A DNA stretch of 40,466 nt. Origin: Methanocorpusculum parvum (lineage in GTDB: Archaea > Halobacteriota > Methanomicrobia > Methanomicrobiales > Methanocorpusculaceae). The notes below the pieces were generated by a model. The model was not told the DNA's origin, did not search any database, and saw only the letters and a program-made list of their open reading frames with translations. The stretch covers positions 1-40,466 of the forward strand of contig LMVO01000010.1 in the NCBI GenBank assembly GCA_002287215.1, read 5' to 3'. Positions within the stretch are counted from its first letter, which is position 1, and the number at the start of each line of letters is the position of its first letter. The translations under genes were made by a program, and so were the position numbers. Shown here piece after piece: positions 33,552 through 40,466 of this stretch.

Positions 33552-35612
33552 TTACTTCTCTTCCCCGTCCTTTTCCGTAAACAGCATCGTCATCGTCGCG
33601 ATATCATCACGGTTACCGATCACCACCACCGTATCCCCCTCCTCAAGTACCGTCTCCCCGTCCGGCGAAACGATCGCATCCTGCCGTCCCGCCCGCCGTA
33701 CCGCGATCACTGAAACGCCGTAATCCATTCTCAGATGCAGGTCACACAGCCGTTTTCCCGCGCAGTCACAATCTTTCCCCACCCTGATCTGTTCCACACA
33801 CGTCTTCTCCGTCGAGATCACCTCATCCGCATGCTTCGCCTTCAGACGGATCGCGTCCAGGATCCCTCCGCTGTTCTTCTGCCCTGGAGCCGGGGGCTTA
33901 CCCCCTCCGGTTCCGTCGAGATACTCATTATACACTTCGCTTCGTACCTGCTGCGAGTACATCTCCAGCTCCTGGACCGGTATCTGCTGATTTGCCAGGA
34001 TCCTCCGGAAGATCTGCAAAGCCGCCTCCTTCTCATCCACGATCACCTCATCTGCTCCCAGCCGGTAAAGCTCGTTCGTCTCCGAGATATATCTCGACCG
34101 GGTAATGATCGAGATCTTCGGATTCATCCGGCGTGCGGTCGTCACGATCGCCTTGATAGCCTCCATGATCGGGATCGAGATCACGATCGTCTGGGCTTTA
34201 TCGATCCCTGCAAACTCCAGATTACACTCACGGGACGCATCGCCGTAGACGATGTTCTCCCCCCGTTTCCTCTCTTTTGCCACAGTTTCCGCATTCATCT
34301 CCAGGATGATGTAAGGGATCCCCATCTTTTTCAGGGCTCGTGCCACATACCTGCCGCCAAGCCCGTAACCGACAATGATCACATGGCTTTCCAGGTCCGT
34401 TTCACCCGGAATGCAGAACTCGTCGAAGTCCCGGTGTTTTTCCGGAAGACGGCTGGTGATCTTGCCGGCGATCCACGGTCCGGCCGCCACATAAAACGGC
34501 GTGATGGCCATAGTTACGATCGACATCGCCAGAAAAATCTGATACATATTCTGGGTCAAAAGGCCGGTCGCAAGCCCCGTAGAACCTAAAATAAACGAGA
34601 ACTCTCCCACCTGCGAAAGACCGATCGCAGACAGGATAGCGGCTCCGGCCGAGATCCCGATCACCTTCACCGAAACAATATTGATCAGCGTCTTTCCCAG
34701 AAGGAGCAGAACGGAAACCCCGGCGATCAGCAGCAGATGCTCGCTCAGATACGTCAGATTGAGCATCATACCGATCGAAACAAAGAAGAAACTCGTCAGC
34801 AGATCGCGGATCGGCATGATCTGGCCGATCACCTCATGACTGTAATCCGAACCTGAGATGGCAACGCCCGCAAGAAACGCTCCCAAAGCGATCGAAACAC
34901 CGGTCAGAGACATCACCCAGGCGATACCGAGGCATATCAGCACGACCGCCATAACGAAAAGTTCACTGCTTCTTGTCAGAGTGACCCTTTCAAGAAACTT
35001 GGGGACCAGGTAGATGGAGGCGATCAGAATCACCGCCAGGAGCCCCATACCGATAAAAAAGTTCAGCACGGATCCTGCAAGATCGGTCTCTGAGCTTCCG
35101 GCAAGGAGAGGCACGAGCATCATCATCGGCACAACGTTCAGATCCTGGAAAATCAGCAGTCCAAGCGCGATCTTCCCGTGCTGGGTGTCGATCTCCCCGG
35201 ACTTCTGATAGATATTCATGATGATCGCCGTCGAAGAGTGTGCTACTAAAAATCCGATGAACAGCGAAACGCTCGAGCTGAATCCTGCGGCGACCATCAC
35301 CAGCCAGACCACTCCGGTCGTAAGAATGAGCTGGAGCCCTCCGCCTATCAGCACGATCTTCTTCATCGAAAGCAGATTTTTCAGCGGGATCTCCAACCCT
35401 ATGGTGAACATCAGCAGAATAACGCCGAGTTCTGCGAGCAGGGACACCTGATCTTCGGTGATCAGGTGCAGACCAAACGGCCCAACGATAACGCCTGTTA
35501 TGAAATACCCGATAATAAACGGGATGCGGAGCCTTTTCCCGACAAGTAAAACCGCGATCGCGCAGGTAAGCACGATCACGACTGCCATGATCAATTCTAT
35601 ATATTCCTCCAT
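33552..35612 (-). CDS. CPA2-family cation:proton antiporter with RCK domains
   Basis: 686 residues from ATG 35612, supported by GGAGAGAT just before it and a TATA-like GGTATATTATT at about 35636-35646. An earlier start adds only 15 unconserved residues. Residues about 1-375 form the transporter part with many hydrophobic helices (IPFIIGYFITGVIVGPFGL, ELGVILLMFTIGLE, GVSIALGAFLAGVAIS). A cytoplasmic RCK/TrkA-N domain follows (HVIIVGYGLGGRYVARAL) and then a TrkA-C domain (GEKV-type EGDTVVVIGNRDD). It probably exchanges K+ or Na+ for protons across the cell membrane, gated by nucleotide. The adjoining paralogue lies upstream in the same direction. Confidence 0.93.
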   Translation of the reverse strand: MEEYIELIMAVVIVLTCAIAVLLVGKRLRIPFIIGYFITGVIVGPFGLHLITEDQVSLLAELGVILLMFTIGLEIPLKNLLSMKKIVLIGGGLQLILTTGVVWLVMVAAGFSSSVSLFIGFLVAHSSTAIIMNIYQKSGEIDTQHGKIALGLLIFQDLNVVPMMMLVPLLAGSSETDLAGSVLNFFIGMGLLAVILIASIYLVPKFLERVTLTRSSELFVMAVVLICLGIAWVMSLTGVSIALGAFLAGVAISGSDYSHEVIGQIMPIRDLLTSFFFVSIGMMLNLTYLSEHLLLIAGVSVLLLLGKTLINIVSVKVIGISAGAAILSAIGLSQVGEFSFILGSTGLATGLLTQNMYQIFLAMSIVTMAITPFYVAAGPWIAGKITSRLPEKHRDFDEFCIPGETDLESHVIIVGYGLGGRYVARALKKMGIPYIILEMNAETVAKERKRGENIVYGDASRECNLEFAGIDKAQTIVISIPIMEAIKAIVTTARRMNPKISIITRSRYISETNELYRLGADEVIVDEKEAALQIFRRILANQQIPVQELEMYSQQVRSEVYNEYLDGTGGGKPPAPGQKNSGGILDAIRLKAKHADEVISTEKTCVEQIRVGKDCDCAGKRLCDLHLRMDYGVSVIAVRRAGRQDAIVSPDGETVLEEGDTVVVIGNRDDIATMTMLFTEKDGEEK

Positions 35613-35635
35613 TATCTCTCCGAAATATCCTGGAG

Positions 35636-35646
35636 AATAATATACC
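35636..35646 (-). promoter_or_regulatory. TATA element of the intact antiporter gene
   Basis: The minus strand reads GGTATATTATT. It lies about 30 bases from ATG 35612, the normal distance for a short leader, which supports that start. Confidence 0.45.
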
Positions 35647-35759
35647 TTGCTCAGCAAAAAACGTAACTATACTCACCCGCCGGGATGTGTTTTTTCTCTA
35701 TGTTTTGGAAAATAGACGCGACGGATCGCGTCCTGCAGGTAAAAATAGTATGCGTGCCC

Positions 35760-36581
35760 TCAGGTAGTATATGCAGCCTTCTCGGCGAACATTATCATTA
35801 TAGTTCCAATGGCCTCCCGGTCCCCGATCACTACGGCGGTATCGCCTTCATTCAGGATCGTATCTCCGTCCGGGGAGACGATCACATCGATCTTTCCCAC
35901 ACACCGCACCGCGATCACCGAAACGCCGTAATTCCTCCGCATCTGGACATCGGCGATCCGTTTGCCGGCGATATCCGCCCCTTTCTCGACCCTGATCTGT
36001 TCCACCTGCGAGGTATTTTTAGCCATCATCTCACCCGCCTGCTTTGCCCGGATCCTGATCATATCGAGTCTGCTTCCCTTTGCCGACATTCTGATATTTG
36101 AGTGGATCGGCTTTTCGATGTATTTGTCGTAGATCTCGCTTCTGGCCTGTTTGGCAAACAGATCCGCGTCCTGTACCGGCACCTGCTGATTGGAAAGGAT
36201 CCGATGGAAGATCTGGAGAGCCGTCTCCTTTTCATCAACGATCACCTCATCCGCTCCGAGATGATACAGCTCGGCTGTCTCGGAGATAAACCTTGACCGG
36301 GTGATGATGCCGATCTTCGGGTTCATCCTGCGTGCGTTGGTGAGGATCGCCTTGACCGTGTCCATCTGCGGGATCGTGATCACGATCGTCTGGGCTTTCC
36401 TGATCCCGGCAAACTCCAGCACCCCTTCCCGGCATGCATCGCCGTAGACGATGTTCTCGCCGAGTTTTTTCTCGGCTGCCACCGTTTCAGGGTTGAGTTC
36501 GAGGATAATATAGGGGATCTCCACTTTTTTCAGCGCCTTTGCCACATAATGGCCGGTAAGTCCGAACCCGACGATGATCAC
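35760..36581 (-). CDS. RCK (TrkA-N/TrkA-C) half of a split CPA2 antiporter
   Basis: 273 residues from a GTG at 36581, which overlaps the transporter half by 4 bases (ATGTGA). It begins directly with the nucleotide-binding strand IIVGFGLTGHYVAKAL and ends with the TrkA-C domain (NEGDTAVVIGDREAI). The same frame stays open upstream of the GTG and reads EDELPVGHVIIV, matching the linker of the intact paralogue (TDLESHVIIV). The simplest reading is a one-gene ancestor with a frameshift near 36600-36650. It could still be made as a separate regulatory subunit by the overlapping start. A sequencing error is not excluded. Confidence 0.75.
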   Translation of the reverse strand: MIIVGFGLTGHYVAKALKKVEIPYIILELNPETVAAEKKLGENIVYGDACREGVLEFAGIRKAQTIVITIPQMDTVKAILTNARRMNPKIGIITRSRFISETAELYHLGADEVIVDEKETALQIFHRILSNQQVPVQDADLFAKQARSEIYDKYIEKPIHSNIRMSAKGSRLDMIRIRAKQAGEMMAKNTSQVEQIRVEKGADIAGKRIADVQMRRNYGVSVIAVRCVGKIDVIVSPDGDTILNEGDTAVVIGDREAIGTIMIMFAEKAAYTT

Positions 36582-37789
36582 ATGCCCGACCGGAAGTTCG
36601 TCCTCAGCGTTCCCTGCGGATCCGGCGGCGGGAGGAACCGGTCAACGAACCTTGGCGCGATACTGATCATCGTCGGGGTCATGATCATCGTCAGGATCGA
36701 GACGGCCAGAAACACCTGATAGACATCATCGGTCAGGATCCCGCTGGAATAGCCGGTTGCTCCGAGCACGAAGGAGAACTCTCCTATCTGCGAGAGACCG
36801 AATGCTGAAAGAAGTGAGACGCTTGCCGCTATCCCGATCGCTTTGACCGAGATGAAGGTTATCAGGGATTTTCCCGCTATCAGCACGGCGGCAAGGATGA
36901 GTATGAACAGCAGATGCTCCCCGAGATACGAAAGGTTCAGCAGCATGCCGATCGAGACAAAGAAGAAACTGGTCAGGAGATCGCGGATCGGCAGGATCTG
37001 GCCGACGACCTCATGGCTGTAATCCGATTCGGAGATCGCGACGCCTGCAAGGAACGCGCCGAGCGCCAGGGATATGCCGTTCAAGGACATCAGCCAGGCG
37101 ATCCCAAGACAGATGGTCACGATCGAGATGATGAACAGTTCGTTGCTTCGGGTGAGGGCGACCCTCTGCAGAAATCTCGGGACCAGGTAGATGGCGGCGA
37201 TCAGGATGACGCCGAGCATCGCCAGACCGATCAGGAAGTTCAGCACGCTTGCGAGCAGATCGGTGTCGGCAGGTCCGGCAAGGATCGGGGCAAGCAGCAT
37301 CATCGGAACGACCGCAAGATCCTGGAAAATCAGGATCCCGAGCGCGATCTTTCCGTGTTTGGTCGCCATCTGTCCCTTCGACTGGTAGAGGTTCAAAACG
37401 ATGGCCGTTGAAGATGTCGAGACCATCATTCCAAGAAACAGTGCGGTGTTGGAGGGAAATCCCGCCAGCTGGAGGACAGCCCAGACGAGGAACGTGGTGA
37501 TGATCATCTGCAGACCGCCGCCTATGAGGACGACCTTCTTCATGGAAAGGAGGCTTTTGAGCGAGATCTCCAGACCTATGGTGAACATCAGAAGGATGAC
37601 CCCGAGCTCTGCGAGGACCGATACCTGCTCTTCGGTGATCAGATGGAGGCCGAAGGGTCCGACGATTATCCCTGTGAGAAAATAGCCGATAATGAACGGG
37701 ATATGGATCTTTTTTCCGATAAAAAGCACACCGACAGAGCATGCAAGCACGATCACGACTGCCATTAGAAGATCTATCTGCACAACCAT
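36578..37789 (-). CDS. Transporter half of a split CPA2 antiporter
   Basis: 403 residues, closely similar to the transporter part of the gene at 33552-35612 (IPFIIGYFLTGIIVGPFGL, ELGVILLMFTIGLEISLKSL, SLALGAFLAGVAISESDYS). After the last helix the frame runs through VDRFLPPPDPQGTLRTNF and ends RSGM at ATGTGA, 4 bases inside the RCK half. The true linker is in another frame. The transporter part appears intact. The two antiporters arose by duplication. Confidence 0.8.
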   Translation of the reverse strand: MVVQIDLLMAVVIVLACSVGVLFIGKKIHIPFIIGYFLTGIIVGPFGLHLITEEQVSVLAELGVILLMFTIGLEISLKSLLSMKKVVLIGGGLQMIITTFLVWAVLQLAGFPSNTALFLGMMVSTSSTAIVLNLYQSKGQMATKHGKIALGILIFQDLAVVPMMLLAPILAGPADTDLLASVLNFLIGLAMLGVILIAAIYLVPRFLQRVALTRSNELFIISIVTICLGIAWLMSLNGISLALGAFLAGVAISESDYSHEVVGQILPIRDLLTSFFFVSIGMLLNLSYLGEHLLFILILAAVLIAGKSLITFISVKAIGIAASVSLLSAFGLSQIGEFSFVLGATGYSSGILTDDVYQVFLAVSILTMIMTPTMISIAPRFVDRFLPPPDPQGTLRTNFRSGM

Positions 37790-37960
37790 ATCCGGATCCT
37801 ATTTTATATAGCAGAATTATGCTCTGTGATCAGTAAAAAATATACCTATACTTCCATCAGGAAGATCCGTTTTTTTGCATGATCCGGGGTTTTTCCGGAT
37901 GATTCCGGCTGGTGTCCGGCGGTCTGGCGAGAGAAAATATTTAGCCTGAGCAGAGAGGAT

Positions 37961-39058
37961 ATGTACATCTTACGTATGCCGGATACCTTTCTGACCACCT
38001 ATCTTAACTCCGCGATCGAGAAGCTTATCAAAGATATTCTGAAGGGCACCCTTTCGAACCGGAAGGAGACGGCGTTTCTTCTGGGGCAGATGAAGCATCA
38101 GCGGGAGAATGCAAAAAAACGGGCGGCCTGTTCGCATATGCCGGCATTTCTGATTGCAAGCATTACGTCGTCGTGCAATCTGCATTGTGCGGGCTGTTAT
38201 GCCCGGGCGGTCGGAATGTGCGGCGATGCGCCGGGAGGTGCGGAACCGCTGAGTGTTTCTGAGTGGGAGCATATCTTTTCGCAGGCTGAGGATCTTGGGA
38301 TCTCGTTTATTCTTCTTGCCGGAGGGGAGCCGCTTCTCCGCCGGGATCTTATCGGGGCGGCCGCCCGTCACACGCCGGTCATCTTCCCGATATTTACGAA
38401 CGGGACGCTGATCGATGATGGGTATCTGGCTTTGTTCGACGGGCACCGGAATCTGGTGCCGATTCTCAGTATCGAAGGGGGCATCGAGGAGACGGATTCA
38501 CGCCGGGGGATGGGGACGTATGCGGCTCTGTCGGCGGCGATGGATCGTCTGCGGGCGGAGAAGATCCTGTTCGGGGTGTCGGTGACGATCACGCGGGGGA
38601 ATCTGGCGGAGGTGACGTCGACGGCTTTTTTGGATCTGCTGCGGGATCAGGGATGCCGGCTGGTGTTTTATATCGAGTATACGGCGATCGATCACGGCTC
38701 AAAGGAGATGGAACTGGACGCGGCGAGGCGTGAGGATCTGGAGGGGAAACTGACGACGATCAAGTCGGCGTATCCGGGGATGGTGTTTATTTCGTTCCCG
38801 GGGGATGAGAAGCATATGGGCGGCTGTCTTGCGGGCGGCAGAGGATTTTTCCATATCAATCCGTACGGTTCTGCAGAGCCGTGCCCGTTTTCGCCGTATT
38901 CGGATCGGAATCTGCGGAACGTTTCTCTGCTGGATGCGGTGAACTCGCCGTTTTTTGCGAGGCTGATCGACGCGGGTCTTGTCGGCGGGGAGCATGACGG
39001 GGGCTGCGCTTTGTTTGAGCACGAGGCCGAGGTGCTGGCGATAAAAAACAGGTTGTGA
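37961..39058 (+). CDS. Radical SAM protein with C-terminal cysteine region
   Basis: 365 residues. The SAM-binding iron-sulfur cluster motif CNLHCAGC (Cys72, Cys76, Cys79) is followed by LLAGGEPLL (GGEP motif). C-terminal cysteines in GGCLAGG, EPCPFSPY and GGCALFEH suggest an auxiliary, SPASM-like cluster. The N-terminal 60 residues are helical. Such proteins modify peptides or act in cofactor synthesis. No precursor peptide gene is obvious nearby, although a 50-residue gene with CSSC lies just downstream on the other strand. A TATA-like AAAATATTTAG and GAGAGGAT precede the ATG. Confidence 0.88.
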   Translation: MYILRMPDTFLTTYLNSAIEKLIKDILKGTLSNRKETAFLLGQMKHQRENAKKRAACSHMPAFLIASITSSCNLHCAGCYARAVGMCGDAPGGAEPLSVSEWEHIFSQAEDLGISFILLAGGEPLLRRDLIGAAARHTPVIFPIFTNGTLIDDGYLALFDGHRNLVPILSIEGGIEETDSRRGMGTYAALSAAMDRLRAEKILFGVSVTITRGNLAEVTSTAFLDLLRDQGCRLVFYIEYTAIDHGSKEMELDAARREDLEGKLTTIKSAYPGMVFISFPGDEKHMGGCLAGGRGFFHINPYGSAEPCPFSPYSDRNLRNVSLLDAVNSPFFARLIDAGLVGGEHDGGCALFEHEAEVLAIKNRL

Positions 39059-39070
39059 GTTTTTCTTTTT

Positions 39071-39223
39071 TTACTGGAGGCTGCAGGAGGAGCAGCTTCC
39101 GTGCAGGTTCCGTTCGGTGAGCTGGCCGATCTGGAGTTCGAGGTCGCGGACCCGTTCCATGAGGTCTGCGTAGTCGCGTTCGAGTTCTTCGAGGCGTTTT
39201 TCGATGTTTTCCTGGGATGTCAT
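39071..39223 (-). CDS. Tiny coiled-coil protein ending in CSSCSLQ
   Basis: 50 residues. The heptad-like series IEKRLEELERDYADLMERV and RDLELQIGQLTERN predicts a continuous coiled coil, followed by HGSCSSCSLQ with two cysteines in a C-x-x-C pair near the end. Clean start and stop, no overlap. It converges with the radical SAM gene, with 12 bases between the stops. It may be a metal-binding or redox-active small dimer. A substrate or partner of the radical SAM enzyme is possible but not shown. Confidence 0.6.
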   Translation of the reverse strand: MTSQENIEKRLEELERDYADLMERVRDLELQIGQLTERNLHGSCSSCSLQ

Positions 39224-39843
39224 GTATAGGAGGTTGGTGTACTGGGTTTTATAGGTTGGTTCTGTGGAAGGGAAACGTATGAGATATTTTACCGCGTTTC
39301 GGGAAGGGTATGGCTTGGTGTGGACATAAAATAAATACCAACCGCGAATCGGCGCACTCGCAAACCTTCGGTTTGCTCTCCGCTTCGGGTCTTCGCCCCT
39401 CGCTTGAATCCGCCCTTTGGGCGAGACGAATCGGATTTGCTGATCCTCACTCTCGCAAGCCTGCTTTGCAGTCTTGCTCCTCCCTCATCGGGAACGTTCG
39501 GGCAAATCCTGTCGCCGCCCCGGCGGCTCCCTAGTTAGTAAGTTAGGATTTCTCTTTTTCTGATTCGGGGTGCGGGAAGTGACTGCGGGCTGCCCCGTAG
39601 GGGCAGCCTTAGCTGAGCAAATCTTTGATTTGCGATCCGGCGCGGAGCGGCTCGCGGTGGAGATATCTTATTTTTCGAGGTTTATGAATGGTTATGGGGA
39701 TTCATCCGCATCTGAATATTCGGCCGTTAAAACCTAACTTTGACAGTTGGCAATTTCCCCCCCCCTTTAGCGCTCTCGCTCCTCACCCTTCCAAAAATGG
39801 GAAAATAGAATTTGACAGTTGCCTCTTATCCACCCATCCAGCC
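39224..39843. other. Intergenic zone with element D and insertion-sequence edge
   Basis: Contains composite element copy D (39301-39680) and then AT- and C-rich sequence with two copies of TTTGACAGTTG (39739-39749 and 39811-39821). A 13-base inverted match, AACTGTCAAATTC, lies inside the transposase frame at 39943. The repeats may be part of the insertion sequence. No protein gene is supported here. Confidence 0.55.
39301..39680 (-). repeat. Composite hairpin element, copy D (no core)
   Basis: On the minus strand the left end reads CCTCGAAAAATAAGATATC then TCCACCGCGAGCC. Hairpin modules and CCCGCACCCCGAATCAG follow, and the right end is CCAAGCCATACCCTTCCC. Both ends match copies B and C, but the array and the double-hairpin core are absent and other hairpins stand in between. 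Confidence 0.65.
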
Positions 39844-40466
39844 TCACCCCACCCCGCATTTTAGCCCGAGTATCGCCGTATTCAGTGCATCAAAATTGGA
39901 AAACAGACATCGACGACCTCCCTCTTTCCCCTTCATCATCGTAACTGTCAAATTCATCAGCGAATATTTGATGAATTTTGTAGCCACATGCCGTGCTTCC
40001 GAGACCTCATACCGAACCAGAGACACAAACAGCTGTGCCAGAAACCCGATCAGAATTGCGCCGCGAATACTATTCTCCGTCCATACTCTCAGTGGTTTAA
40101 TCTCGATCTCATTCTTCAGCGAATGAAATATCTTCTCAATCGAATCCTTTTTTCGGTAGCGTTCAAGCGCTTCTGCAAGTGTCAAATTCCTGCTTGAAGT
40201 GAGGGCGAAAAATCCTCCTCTTCCGGTATTCAATTTCGGTCGCAAACCTTCGGTTTGCTTAGCTGAGGTCGTCGACTTCGTCGCCAACCCGCTCCCGCAG
40301 AAAGGCAATCGCTTCGATCGCAAGGCAAAGCCTTGCTCTGCTTAGGGCGAGCCTTGCGGCTCACCCAGCTTCTTCCGACATCTTTACGAGTTTTGTCTGA
40401 ACCGAATAGGTAATCTTCACCAGCGGATTTGCGATCCCGATCTTCTTTGGCAGCTTTTTGTTTCGG
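39844..40466 (-). pseudogene. Interrupted IS4/IS1634-like transposase (partial)
   Basis: The C-terminal part reads GRGGFFALTSSRNLTLAEAL then YRKKDSIEKIFHSLKNEI, the latter being a Y-(2)-K-(3)-E-(6)-K signature of DDE transposases of the IS4/IS1634 type with the catalytic glutamate. Upstream, on the far side of hairpin modules, another frame reads KKLPKKIGIANPLVKITY then SVQTKLVKMSEEAG, which is also transposase-like, and hits TGA in the insert. The hairpin insert (about 40238-40366) therefore splits the gene. The N terminus lies beyond the window. It is very probably inactive. Confidence 0.75.
40238..40366 (-). repeat. Hairpin-module insert in the transposase
   Basis: On the minus strand it begins GGGTGAGCCGCAAGGCTCGC and ends CAGCTAAGCAAACCGAAGG then TTTGCG. 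In between are AAGGC-TTT-GCCTT, ATCG-AAG-CGAT and GAC-GAA-GTC hairpins with TCAGCTAAGC-type spacers. The end modules match those of the insert at 11739-11920, in the same orientation relative to the broken gene. Confidence 0.65.

Noticed and set aside
39739..39821. TTTGACAGTTG repeats as terminal repeats of the insertion sequence
   Set aside because: Two direct copies on one side and an inverted match inside the transposase frame do not define ends. The other end lies outside the window.

Overview
The window looks like chromosomal DNA of a methanogenic archaeon, most likely of the order Methanomicrobiales. Methanocorpusculum is my best guess at genus, by inference rather than by comparison. 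The evidence is an archaeal TATA-binding protein, an archaemetzincin, RIO2, a DUF460 protein, an Lhr-type helicase, an archaeal type A RNase P RNA, a solo Cas1 and TATA-box promoters with very short leaders. The core genes are GC-rich. Two kinds of accessory DNA stand out: an AT-rich defence island on the left, and GC-rich intergenic zones full of small hairpins.

Layout. 1-530 is a repeat zone. 531-10994 is an AT-rich island holding a helical-repeat protein, a Vsr nuclease, and a minus-strand operon reading GHKL/MutL-like ATPase, Z1 helicase, DUF4420 PD-(D/E)XK protein, AIPR protein, C5 methyltransferase. 10995-14396 is a decayed zone with a tRNA-like scrap, an interrupted small gene, one membrane protein and dense repeats. 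14397-31312 is mostly compact core sequence: lipoprotein, CYTH protein, UDG-like protein, two phosphoesterases around an RPA-associated OB-fold protein, Lhr helicase, RIO2, DUF460, ThiL, UPF0146, archaemetzincin, Cas1, TBP, pirin, RNase P RNA, two cysteine-rich proteins, a small unknown protein and a HAD hydrolase. An MBL-fold protein (31348-32382) is followed by an intergenic zone with a candidate structured RNA and more repeats. 33552-37789 holds two tandem CPA2 antiporters, the second split by a frameshift. A radical SAM protein, a tiny coiled-coil protein, another repeat zone and an interrupted transposase finish the window.

How the genes work together. The five-gene operon plus the facing Vsr gene matches the MutL/Z1/AIPR-type defence architecture described around MutL-like ATPases in restriction systems and later tested as Mza. 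The methyltransferase presumably marks self DNA, the GHKL and Z1 proteins sense and translocate, and the PD-(D/E)XK and Vsr proteins cut; these assignments are inference. 16789-20953 looks like a single-strand DNA repair operon (RPA-associated protein, phosphoesterase, Lhr). It is followed by RIO2, DUF460 and ThiL with overlapping ends.

The least explained feature is a family of composite intergenic elements. Four copies (A 1-455, B 13604-14350, C 33105-33507, D 39301-39680) share their outer ends. Three share a 52-base double-hairpin core, and they carry 1, 4 and 2 units of a mostly 44-base repeat. They and other zones are built from mini-hairpins with mainly three-base loops, whose arms change in a paired way on a fixed scaffold. 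Similar modules interrupt a small gene, a transposase and one of two related intergenic sequences, which suggests the modules move.
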